From Lysobacter antibioticus (GTDB taxonomy: Bacteria > Pseudomonadota > Gammaproteobacteria > Xanthomonadales > Xanthomonadaceae), in contig NZ_JMTZ01000009.1 in NCBI RefSeq assembly GCF_000731095.1, forward strand, positions 79,191 through 143,190: a stretch of DNA of 64,000 nucleotides, read 5' to 3'. Shown piece by piece: positions 37,865 to 45,991 of this stretch (positions are counted from its first letter, which is position 1; every line of letters starts with the position of its first letter). Both the position numbers and the translations under genes were made by a program. The notes below the pieces were generated by a model, which worked only from the letters and a program-made list of their open reading frames with translations, made no database searches and was not told the DNA's origin.

Positions 37865-38073
37865 GCGCTGTCCGTCCAGGCAAGACGCCCCGATGTTGGG
37901 AAGCAGCGGACCTTGCAAGCGGATTCCGGCAACGCTCGGGCAAGCATCGGCAGCACGCGCCCGCCGGCATACGCGACGCGCGTGTTCGCGCCCCGTCCGA
38001 CGATGCGTGCACAATCCGACGCACGACGCCTGAAGCACCGCTGCGGGATTCGCTGTAAGGGCCGTACTTGAAA

Positions 38074-38102
38074 GGAGCCGCCCGTTACCGCCAGGCGGCT
38101 CC
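38074..38102 (-). terminator. Hairpin between lanA and lanT, likely attenuator
   Basis: Nine-bp perfect stem GGAGCCGCC/GGCGGCTCC with an 11-base loop lies ten bases after the precursor stop; on the minus strand it is followed by a short TTTCAAG run. It may attenuate read-through, giving more precursor mRNA than enzyme mRNA. Confidence 0.65.
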
Positions 38103-38112
38103 GGTTAACGGA

Positions 38113-38304
38113 TCAGCAGTGGCCGACACATACCGAGTGGCCGTTGGAACAGCCGCACTCGCCAGTGAACGAACAAAGCCAACCGCAACCGCATACCACG
38201 GGTTTGCCACCGAACAAGGCTTCGAGATTGTCGTCCGAGAGTTCCTCGGCGAACGGCACGGCAGTCGTACTTGGATCCTGGACGAGATCGTGTTGCTGCA
38301 ACAT
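38113..38304 (-). CDS. lanA: Cys-rich class II lanthipeptide precursor
   Basis: 63-residue precursor. The leader (1-33) is acidic with the typical ELSDDNLEALFGG end, a double-Gly site for the C39 exporter. The predicted core (34-63) is KPVVCGCGWLCSFTG followed by ECGCSNGHSVCVGHC: seven Cys, two Ser in SNGHS, one Ser and one Thr earlier (four dehydratable residues in all), six Gly. Start at the ATG with Shine-Dalgarno GAGG eight bases away; an ATG 24 codons upstream is less likely. It is the first gene of the operon leading into lanT. With more Cys than Ser/Thr, the mature peptide likely has free thiols or disulfides in addition to thioether rings. Confidence 0.9.
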   Translation of the reverse strand: MLQQHDLVQDPSTTAVPFAEELSDDNLEALFGGKPVVCGCGWLCSFTGECGCSNGHSVCVGHC

Positions 38305-38757
38305 GGGGAAGTCCTCAGATTTGACCACCAGCGATGCGCTGAGTGGGTCGATGCCCCCTGACTTTCGACGTTGCACTTGTTATCACGATGCATCGTGCGG
38401 TTCCGTGGTCCGCGTCAAGATTCGTTTCGTATCGAACCCGGCCTCTTCGTTGCGGCTTGCACGCATGGCATTTTGCTATTTTTCTCGCATTGCGAAAACG
38501 GCATAACGAGCCGTTTAATCGTGAACTCGACACGATTCCGCGCGGACTTGGCGGTCGATCGGACGCGTTCGCCAGCAATCATTGCAAACACGACCGTTCA
38601 ACGCCGATGCGAGCACGCGTCGTTCCATCCACCGTTGAATACTCACCCGTCCGGTAACCAGGCGAGCGCGTCGCGATGCAGACGCTATCGGCGCAGAACC
38701 GCCAGCCGCGCACACGCACAGCGCCGACCCACTGCGGCGCTGATCGAGGCAGAGCGG
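38305..38757. promoter_or_regulatory. lanA upstream region with 14-bp palindrome
   Basis: 453 bases between lanA and the DUF1552 gene, where the lan promoter should be. A perfect 14-bp palindrome CACGATGCATCGTG lies at 38384-38397, about 80 bases before the lanA start; its size and place fit an operator. I see TTGACG on the minus strand upstream of it but no -10 at correct spacing. A weak hairpin (AGCGCCG/CGGCGCT) at about 38722-38743 may end the DUF1552 transcript. No credible gene here. Confidence 0.5.
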
Positions 38758-40122
38758 TCAGCCGACGTTGCTGAAGATGCCGGTCACCGGCGCGATATTG
38801 CCGGCGTACGGCACCTCGACACCGGCGGCCTTGCCGACGGTCGCCCAGATCCGTTGCATGTCGACGAAACGCTTGCCGATCACCGGGTTGCCGGTGTGAT
38901 GGTCGCGATCGGCCTGTCCGGTAATCTTGAGATAGCGCCCTTGGCCGTCGCCGCTCTTCAGCAGGCCCGAAGCCCCGCCCAGCATCACCAAGGGCATGTC
39001 GAGCATGTGCTCCGGCGCCCCATCGGCCATCTCGCTGGTGAAGATCACCAACGTGTGTTGCAGCAGGTTGTCACTCGGCACGTCCGGGTCGGCGTGTTTG
39101 GCCAACTCGTCGAGGAACAGTTTGACTTGGCGCGTATACCACTGCCGCGTGCCTTTCCACGGACCCTCGCCGGTATAGCGATGGGCGCAATCGTGCGGAT
39201 TGCGGTCGTTGGTGACGTCGAGGATGTTCAACGACTCGGCCGAGCGGCCGACTTGAATCGTCGCCACCCGCACCACGCCGCAGGCCAGCGCGGTCGCGAC
39301 GACCTGATGGTGAGCGGCCTGGACCTGGTTGCGGAACTCGGCCGAGTTGATCGGGTTGTGTTCCGGCCGCTGCGGATCGCATTCGAGCGGCGGCCGGGTG
39401 TCTTCGAGATCCTTGACCACTTTGTTGACCGCGTCGAGGTGGGTGGCGAGCTTCTCGCGTTGCGAACCGGCCAGTCGCGCGTTCAATTCCTGGATGTCGG
39501 CGAACACCGGAGCGAACACGTCCTTGCTGCGGACTTGTTGGCCCCGGCCGGACCTCGCGGCGGAGCGGAAAATGCTTTCGAACAGCAGCCCGGGGTCGTT
39601 CTGCGGAATGCGCATGCGGTTGTCGATCCACGAGACGTCCCAATGGGTGCCGTCGATGCCGGCATGAGGGCCCGCGAATACCGCGCCGAGCGATGGGTCG
39701 GTGCCGGGCATCGCCGCGGCGAGCAGATTGTCGATCGAGGTCTTGCTCTCGGCGGAATCGCGCAGCACCCATTTCCAGCCGCTGTGGCCGACGTTGGCCG
39801 GCCCGAGGATGGTGCCGCGCAGGTACAGCGATTGATGACGGTAGGCCTCCAGCTCGCGGCTGACCTCGCCGAGGGTGAAGTCGCCGGTATCGTCGCCCTG
39901 CGCGTCCGGATGCCACAGACCGCGGCCGTCGCCGAACCCGCCGCCGGTGAACGAATCCACGGCCAGGCCGTCGGGCGTGACGAAGAACACCACCTTCAGG
40001 TTCGGCGCTTGGGTCTCGCCGCTAACGGCCATGCGCGCCAGACCGTACAGGCTCAAGGGCGCGAGCACGCCGGCGGCGGTCAGGCCGGCAAGGAAACGAC
40101 GGCGATGCTTGAGAATGTCCAT
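38758..40122 (-). CDS. Secreted DUF1552 family protein
   Basis: 454 residues. The N-terminus HRRRFLAGLTAAGVLAPLSL has a twin-arginine-like signal. The remainder matches DUF1552, a family always paired with DUF1588/1592-type proteins in planctomycetes and myxobacteria (PSD1 locus type); conserved blocks such as KTSIDNLLA, ALACGVVRVATIQVG and HHTGNP are visible. The enzyme chemistry is unknown; the fold is related to alkaline-phosphatase/sulfatase-like proteins in some predictions. Its ATG lies two bases after the stop of the large upstream fusion gene, so they are an operon. Confidence 0.85.
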   Translation of the reverse strand: MDILKHRRRFLAGLTAAGVLAPLSLYGLARMAVSGETQAPNLKVVFFVTPDGLAVDSFTGGGFGDGRGLWHPDAQGDDTGDFTLGEVSRELEAYRHQSLYLRGTILGPANVGHSGWKWVLRDSAESKTSIDNLLAAAMPGTDPSLGAVFAGPHAGIDGTHWDVSWIDNRMRIPQNDPGLLFESIFRSAARSGRGQQVRSKDVFAPVFADIQELNARLAGSQREKLATHLDAVNKVVKDLEDTRPPLECDPQRPEHNPINSAEFRNQVQAAHHQVVATALACGVVRVATIQVGRSAESLNILDVTNDRNPHDCAHRYTGEGPWKGTRQWYTRQVKLFLDELAKHADPDVPSDNLLQHTLVIFTSEMADGAPEHMLDMPLVMLGGASGLLKSGDGQGRYLKITGQADRDHHTGNPVIGKRFVDMQRIWATVGKAAGVEVPYAGNIAPVTGIFSNVG

Positions 40123-40124
40123 GG

Positions 40125-43100
40125 TCAATCCCGCTCTTTCTTGTAGAGGGTGGCGTTCGAGGTAGCCAGTTCGTGCAGCATCTTGCGCAGCGATCCGGAA
40201 CTCTTCAGCTCGTCGCCCATCGCCTTGATGGTGCCCGCGGTCAAGGCGTCGGAATGGTTGCCGAACGCATAGCGGAAATAGCTGTCGGCCATGCAGGTCA
40301 ATGCGGTCGAGTTTCCGGGTATGAACCTGGCGATGTCGCGCACGTCCTTGATCTGCGCCCACTCGCCGTGGCCGACGTTGTCGACGAAGGGGCCAGCGGC
40401 ATTGATGTCGACGTCCACTGGGAACAGTTCGTGGTTGTAGGCGCGTTCCTTGAGCCGATAGCGCCCGGCGGCGTCGTAGTGCTCCATCGACGCGCCGGTG
40501 TCGTTCATGAACTGATGGCACTGCCAGCAACGGCCGCCGGAGGCATGCTCGCCATTGACCAGGTCCCAGCGTTCGCGCGTGGTGATCGGGCGGTTCGGGA
40601 AGGTCGGCGTTTCCGGGTCGGCTTCGACGGGCTCGCCGAACTCGCGGCACAGCAGCTGCTCACGGATCATGATGCCGCGCTTCACCAGCGAGGTCGCCAT
40701 ATAGTCCGAGGTCGCCGCCTGGGTCAGGCCGTGATGCAGCAGGCCGCCGCGCTTCTCATCCACCTCGACCTTGCGCATCGCCTCGCCGGAGACGCCGGCG
40801 ATACCGTAGTGCTGGGCCAGGGTGTGGTTTAGGAAGGTGTAGCGCGGATCGAATAACTCGGTCATCGTGCTTTCGCCGTCCAACAGCACGTGGCGCACGA
40901 ACGCCGACTGCTCTTCGCGCATGGCCTGGATCACCGGGTCGCTCAGGCCCGGTTTTTCCTGCAGGTCGCCGGCAGTCTTGGTGTAGTGACGGATGAAACG
41001 GACGAACTGCGCGACCCCGCGGTCGGTCGCGATCATCGCCGCGGCCTCCGCGCCGATCTGCTCCGGCGTCGACAGCCCTCCCGCTTCGGCCTTCTGCAAC
41101 AATTCCAGGCTGGGCGTGGTGCCGAGGAAGGTGAACGACAGCGCCGTCGCCACTTCGCTCGGGGTGAGCTTGTAGGCGTTGATCCGGCCATAGCTGTCGT
41201 TGCCCAGCTCGGAGCGATAGAGGAAATGCGGCGACAACAACATGCCCGCGACCATGTCCTGAAGGCCGTGCGCATCGAGCAAGGCGGTGTAGCGCTCGAC
41301 TTCCTGCGCCGTCATCGGGCGACGGAACAGCTTGTGGCCCAGCTCGCCGACGAAGGATGCGGCCTGGGCTGTCTTGCGATAGCCCAGCGACTGCGGTTCG
41401 ACCTGCCCGGCCACTTCCAGCGCGGCATCGTAGTAACGCTTGACGTCTTCGGCCTGGAGGACGCCGAGGTCGGCTTCGCCGGGATACTTGAATTGCTTGG
41501 CGGATTTGTCGGCAGGCAGTTTGGCCGGGTTGATCGTCACCCCGAACAGATCTCGCACGCTGTTGGCGTATTCGTTCGGCGTCAACTGGCGGATCTGGCG
41601 CTTGCCGAACGGGGTCTGCGGCCGCAGATACACGCTCCACACGGTGTCGAACAGGTAATCGGAGATCGACCCGGCGCAGACGCCGTCGCAGTGTCCCTCG
41701 ATGTTCATGCTCTGGATCTTCTTGACCAGGGCAACGCGGCCGGCCTCGTCCCAGTTATGCGCCTTGTTCGGATCGTCGAAGTATTTGGAGTCGTGACAGC
41801 CGCTGCAACTGCTCTCCAATACGGCCAGGCCGAGGTTGGCCTCATAGACGTAGCTCATCGCAGGCAGGTCGATGCGCTCGCTCTCTTCGTTGACGTCCAC
41901 GCCATGCATGCTCGGCTGTGGGCGATAGGTGGGGTAATAGGGATAGACCACCCGGTGCTTGCCGTAGTCGAGCATGACCTCCACCTGGCCGCCCCAGGGC
42001 ACCGATACCTCGCGCACCGCCTCCTTGGCATCGATCAACTTGACCACCCAATGTTCGCGGGCCGCCCCGCCGGGCTTGGCCGGCGCATGGATCGTCATCG
42101 GCACTTCGATGTGTTCGGGGCGCTCCCAATACGTCAGGTCGATGGCGTGAGTCGGTTGCCCGGCCGAGAGGGTGAAACGATTCGTGCGCTTGATCGGTAT
42201 CCAGTTACCGACGTCGTTGAGCCGCACCTGGTAATCGCCATAGGCCAAGCCGGCGATCGCCATGGATTCGCTGCCCCAGGCCGCATGGAACAGGCGCTTG
42301 TGGCCGAGTGCATCGATCAGATGCCCCCTGACCCGCTCGTCGGCGATATCCGGCGAAGGCGCCGGAGCGGGCGTGAGCGTCAATGCCGTGGCCGGCACCA
42401 GTGCCGGGTCGTAGGGGCGGATCCGGTAGATCGCCCCGGCTACGTCATCGGACACCAGCAGGCTGTGATCGGGCAGTTCCAGGAAATCCACCGGACGGCC
42501 GATGCAGCCGCCCCGCAGGCAGTTCGGGTCCGCGTTCGCGCGATCCTGCAGCCAACCATCGACCAACGGGATTTCATGGATCACCTTGCCGTTCTTGATC
42601 GTCAGCATGCGCAGCTGCAGGCCGGGCTCATCGCTGGTGCCGAGGGCATGGGTCGCCACCAACAAGCGTTGTGTCCCGGCCGGCGGTGGATAGCCGCTCC
42701 AGAACTTGACCCCCAGCGGCGCGGAGTTGGAAGCGATTTCGAAGGCCGGCGGGGTGTAGCGCGAAACATCGATCTGCCCCAAAGGGATGTCCGACAGCCG
42801 CAAGCCCTCCAGCCATTTACCGTCGTTGGCCGACCTGGGGTTTTTCTCTTCCTCGGCGGTGAAGCCGAGCGTGCTCCGGCCGAACACGTACGGCACGCCG
42901 AAGTGTTCGTCGTCCTTGCCGATGCGATTGACTTCTTCCGAGTTGGGGAAGAGTTGGCGGTTGTTGTCGCTGAACCAGATCTCTCCGCTGGCCGGGTTCC
43001 AATCGAACCCCAGCGAGTTGCGCACGCCCTTAGCGACGATAGTCGCCTGCTTGGTGGCCAGGTCGTAACGCAGGATGGTGCCGTAGCGCGGGTCCGCCGG

Positions 43101-44258
43101 CACCATGCACAGATTGCAGGGGATGCCGACCGCGGTGTACAGCCCCTTGTCGTTGGCATCGTGCGGGTTGAATCGCAACGGGTGCTTCTGATGCCAATAG
43201 AGCCAGTCGACCGTGACGTCGACGGGGGGCAAGGGAAACGGCGTGTCGCCGCCCGGCAACTTCAACAGCAGTTCCGGCTTTGCCTCTGCGTAACTGTTGT
43301 CCGCATCCGGAACACGATAGATCGCATCGGCGGTGGAGTAGAACAAGCTGCCGTCGCGATAGGCGACGCCATGCGGCTCCAACTGGCCCGATGCGACGAC
43401 GTGGACACTCGTGGGTTTTCCCGAAGCGCCGTCCAAGGGCAAAGCGTAGATCTGCTTGGAGATCGGCGGCGGAAACACGCCCCCTACCCAACCGGAGCCG
43501 ACGTAGAGTACGCCGTTGCCGAGCGCCATCTGCCTGGGCTGCGATATCCCCTCGGCGAACAGCTCGATCTTGACCCCGGGCAAGGGGCGCAGCTTGGCGA
43601 CGTCCACACGCGGCCGGTAACGCACGACGCGCGTCTGGTGCTCGCCTTCTTCGGCCTCGAACGACACCGTCATCGGCGAGTTCATCGGCGCGAAACCTTC
43701 GGCGACGTCCATGATCAACGCATAGTCGCAGCGTTTAAGTTCGTCGATCTTGAGGCTTTCGCCCCATACCGCCCGGATCGGTATGGCTTCGCTGCCGCAA
43801 CGCAGAACGCCGCTCATCGTCGCCGGGTGCTTTCCGGCCGATCTGGTCCTGGAGTCGTCGCTTTCCGGCTCGGCGAATTCCACGGTCAGGCGATTGCCCT
43901 CGAACCCGCCCTCGTCGCAGGGGCCGAGGTCTTTCCAGGCCTCCGGCCAGTTCACCGCGCCGCTGTCGGCCGGCAGACCGGGGTTATAGACCTGTAACGC
44001 GCACCAGGCCCAACTGCCCGGCCCCAACGGCGCTTCCTCGTCCTTCCAACACTGGTACTGATGCCCCAGGTTGGTGACCTCCTCGCCGGCTTGGTAATTA
44101 GTACCGGCCTGGTATTGCGGAGCCGCGCAAGCGCCCGCCCCTGCCGCCCTCGCCGATCCCTTTCCTCCGGGCCCGTCGCCATCGCGCGAGCAGGCCGCGA
44201 GGGTGAGGGCGAGCACTACCGCCGCCAACGACCACGAAACCGCCTTGGATGCCTTCAT
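40125..44258 (-). CDS. Large lipoprotein: carbohydrate-binding-like, sugar-dehydrogenase-like and PSD1-type cytochrome modules
   Basis: 1377 residues with a lipobox ending LALTLAAC (Cys23). Modules in order: a Trp-rich CBM5/12-like stretch (about 40-110, YQAGEEVTNLGHQYQCWKDE), a beta region, a PQQ-dependent glucose/sorbosone dehydrogenase-like propeller (about 225-620, LPGVKIELFAEGISQPRQMA), a linker, a c-type heme site CSGCH at about 810, then DUF1587, DUF1595, DUF1592, DUF1588 and DUF1585 modules (NEYANSVRDLFG, FRRPMTAQEVERY, LLSPHFLYRSELG, GIMIREQLLCREF, TCMADSYFRYAFG). The last five modules normally form a separate planctomycete-type cytochrome protein. The combination with a sugar dehydrogenase and a chitin-binding-like domain suggests surface oxidation of a polysaccharide-derived substrate. 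Start has Shine-Dalgarno AAAGGAAG. Confidence 0.83.
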   Translation of the reverse strand: MKASKAVSWSLAAVVLALTLAACSRDGDGPGGKGSARAAGAGACAAPQYQAGTNYQAGEEVTNLGHQYQCWKDEEAPLGPGSWAWCALQVYNPGLPADSGAVNWPEAWKDLGPCDEGGFEGNRLTVEFAEPESDDSRTRSAGKHPATMSGVLRCGSEAIPIRAVWGESLKIDELKRCDYALIMDVAEGFAPMNSPMTVSFEAEEGEHQTRVVRYRPRVDVAKLRPLPGVKIELFAEGISQPRQMALGNGVLYVGSGWVGGVFPPPISKQIYALPLDGASGKPTSVHVVASGQLEPHGVAYRDGSLFYSTADAIYRVPDADNSYAEAKPELLLKLPGGDTPFPLPPVDVTVDWLYWHQKHPLRFNPHDANDKGLYTAVGIPCNLCMVPADPRYGTILRYDLATKQATIVAKGVRNSLGFDWNPASGEIWFSDNNRQLFPNSEEVNRIGKDDEHFGVPYVFGRSTLGFTAEEEKNPRSANDGKWLEGLRLSDIPLGQIDVSRYTPPAFEIASNSAPLGVKFWSGYPPPAGTQRLLVATHALGTSDEPGLQLRMLTIKNGKVIHEIPLVDGWLQDRANADPNCLRGGCIGRPVDFLELPDHSLLVSDDVAGAIYRIRPYDPALVPATALTLTPAPAPSPDIADERVRGHLIDALGHKRLFHAAWGSESMAIAGLAYGDYQVRLNDVGNWIPIKRTNRFTLSAGQPTHAIDLTYWERPEHIEVPMTIHAPAKPGGAAREHWVVKLIDAKEAVREVSVPWGGQVEVMLDYGKHRVVYPYYPTYRPQPSMHGVDVNEESERIDLPAMSYVYEANLGLAVLESSCSGCHDSKYFDDPNKAHNWDEAGRVALVKKIQSMNIEGHCDGVCAGSISDYLFDTVWSVYLRPQTPFGKRQIRQLTPNEYANSVRDLFGVTINPAKLPADKSAKQFKYPGEADLGVLQAEDVKRYYDAALEVAGQVEPQSLGYRKTAQAASFVGELGHKLFRRPMTAQEVERYTALLDAHGLQDMVAGMLLSPHFLYRSELGNDSYGRINAYKLTPSEVATALSFTFLGTTPSLELLQKAEAGGLSTPEQIGAEAAAMIATDRGVAQFVRFIRHYTKTAGDLQEKPGLSDPVIQAMREEQSAFVRHVLLDGESTMTELFDPRYTFLNHTLAQHYGIAGVSGEAMRKVEVDEKRGGLLHHGLTQAATSDYMATSLVKRGIMIREQLLCREFGEPVEADPETPTFPNRPITTRERWDLVNGEHASGGRCWQCHQFMNDTGASMEHYDAAGRYRLKERAYNHELFPVDVDINAAGPFVDNVGHGEWAQIKDVRDIARFIPGNSTALTCMADSYFRYAFGNHSDALTAGTIKAMGDELKSSGSLRKMLHELATSNATLYKKERD

Positions 44259-44775
44259 GCTTCCTTTCTCCCAAACGCTAGCGATGCAAAGACGCGTCGT
44301 CAGGCCAGGCTTCGATCGGCGATGTTTTCGAGAACAGGGGCGCGCGCTTGCACGCCCCAGGATCGTGCGAGGCCAAGCCGGTTGGATACGGGGTGGGGGC
44401 GATGCTGTGCGCAACGACGGCCATGCGCAGCCGTCGCCCGGATGGTGCTTATCGATACATCGATAGGTGTTCGAATATCGCTGCGGCTAGCCGCGTTCGC
44501 AGCGCGAAACTATCAGCATGAATCGCAGGCAAACGTGATTAGCATCGTGGATTGGGCATGCGTGAGTCAGCGGCCGGCCGGTGTCGATTCGGCCGCGGTT
44601 CGATGCTCGATTCGCGGGGCGATTGCGCAGCCCGCTTCCACTACCTGGGCTGCATTACGAATGTGACCCAATAGAGAATGCGCCGGGCGCGAAGGCCGGC
44701 AACATCACATTCTTCCTCATCGCATCCACGCGATGTCCGTGGATACGACCGCGCTGGACTTACCCCGCATGGCCC
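44259..44775. other. Intergenic region, no gene seen
   Basis: 517 bases, upstream of the fusion lipoprotein and downstream of the alpha/beta hydrolase; both are minus strand. The promoter of the lipoprotein operon should lie here. A CGATACATCGATAG short inverted motif is at about 44451-44464. No convincing ORF. Confidence 0.4.
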
Positions 44776-44899
44776 AGCGCGCGGCGGGCGTGCGCTCCGC
44801 CCGCCGCCGTTCGGTTCAGACCTTCCACAACCGCCGCAGCGCGCGGCGGGCGTGCGCTCCGCCCGCCGCCGTTCGGTTCAGACCTTCCACAACCGCCGC
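44776..44899. repeat. Perfect 62-bp tandem duplication with twin hairpins
   Basis: Bases 44776-44837 are repeated exactly at 44838-44899. Each copy holds a 10-bp stem GCGGCGGGCG/CGCCCGCCGC (44781-44807 and 44843-44869) that can terminate transcription of the hydrolase, and the second copy contains the last coding codons of that gene (RRLWKV-stop), so the first copy reproduces its C-terminal coding tail. An exact duplication implies it is recent. Confidence 0.93.
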
Positions 44900-45849
44900 G
44901 CCTCCTCGGCGATGACCTCGGGGAATTCTTCCGGGAAGAACAGCTTCGCCCCGGGCACGCGGCGCACGCCGCGCGAGTTCGGAAACACGCGGTCGAGATA
45001 CTCGGCGTCGCTCTGGGCGAAGATATCGTCGGCCGCCCCCCAGACCACACGCAGCGGCACCGTGCTGCGCCTGAGCTCGGCTTCGATGCCGGCCAGGGGA
45101 TTCGGCTCGAAGGCGGCATGGAAGGCGTTGTACTGGGCCCGGCGCAGCGGCGTGCTCAGCAAGGGTGCGATGTAGTACTCGATGGTCTCGTCGGCGAAAC
45201 CGGCGGGGTCGCGAAACACCGCCGCGCCGAAGGTCGAACGCGCCAGCGACTTGTCGGTCAGCCACTGCGCGGTCATCTCGTCGAGGGTTCCGGCGCGCGC
45301 CATCTCGACGATCGGCTTGACCTTGGCCGGCGGGCTGTCGGGTTCGACGTCGCAATTGGTCAACAGCAGGCTGCGTACGCGCCCGGGATGGCGCAACAGG
45401 AACAACTGCGCGACCGCGCCACCGCTGTCGCTGGCGACGATGTCGACCGTGCCGATCGCCAGCGAGTCGAGCAAGGACGCCAGCATCTCGGCCTGGGCGT
45501 CGGCGGCCAGCGACTGATGCTCGGGAATCTGCGAATACCCCAGGCCCATGAAGTCGGGTGCGAGGCAGCGCCGATACGGCGAAAGCCGGTCGATGGCGCC
45601 GCGCCACTGGTAGCCGTTGAGCGGCGCTCCGTGCAGGAACAAGGCCGCCTCGCCGGAACCGCGCTCGACATAGGCGATGCGACCGAAGCCGAGTTCGGCG
45701 TAGCGCCTCGCCGCGGCGAACGCGACGACGCCGGTGGCCGGCCTCGCCGCGGCGGCGGCGCGGCGAGTCGATGCCAGCGGCGCGCAGGCCCCGGCCACGC
45801 CGGCGGCGACCACGGCTGCGGTCATCGCCATGAACTGTCTACGTTTCAT
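44878..45849 (-). CDS. Exported alpha/beta hydrolase, haloalkane-dehalogenase-like
   Basis: 323 residues. The N-terminus MKRRQFMAM with a hydrophobic stretch and Cys in GACAPL suggests a Tat-type lipoprotein signal. The alpha/beta hydrolase has an oxyanion segment FLHGAPLNGY and nucleophile elbow IVASDSGG, where Asp occupies the nucleophile position as in haloalkane dehalogenases and epoxide hydrolases. The acid lies in WGAADDIF, but at the expected catalytic His position the sequence is VPGAKLFFPEE without His. Either His is elsewhere or the protein is impaired. Start has GGAG eight bases upstream. Divergent from an AraC regulator that likely controls it. Confidence 0.8.
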   Translation of the reverse strand: MKRRQFMAMTAAVVAAGVAGACAPLASTRRAAAAARPATGVVAFAAARRYAELGFGRIAYVERGSGEAALFLHGAPLNGYQWRGAIDRLSPYRRCLAPDFMGLGYSQIPEHQSLAADAQAEMLASLLDSLAIGTVDIVASDSGGAVAQLFLLRHPGRVRSLLLTNCDVEPDSPPAKVKPIVEMARAGTLDEMTAQWLTDKSLARSTFGAAVFRDPAGFADETIEYYIAPLLSTPLRRAQYNAFHAAFEPNPLAGIEAELRRSTVPLRVVWGAADDIFAQSDAEYLDRVFPNSRGVRRVPGAKLFFPEEFPEVIAEEARRLWKV

Positions 45850-45991
45850 TACAAAGTCTCCGTGCGACGGATGTCGTTGCGCCATGCTGGCGACGCGGCC
45901 GCAGGCGCGCGCGCACATACGGCCGACGCGCAGCACGCAGGGATGATTTTCGGCACTGTTGCGCGGCCGAGGCGCGTATAAGCATCCGCCC

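Noticed and set aside
38315..38578. 87-residue ORF between lanA and DUF1552 on the minus strand
   Set aside because: Crosses the operator palindrome and presumed promoter, lacks a signature and has no Shine-Dalgarno.
40890..43997. 1035-residue open frame on the plus strand, antisense to the fusion lipoprotein
   Set aside because: Composition dominated by Arg, Gln, His, Val and Asp; a shadow ORF caused by GC-skewed codons of the real minus-strand gene.
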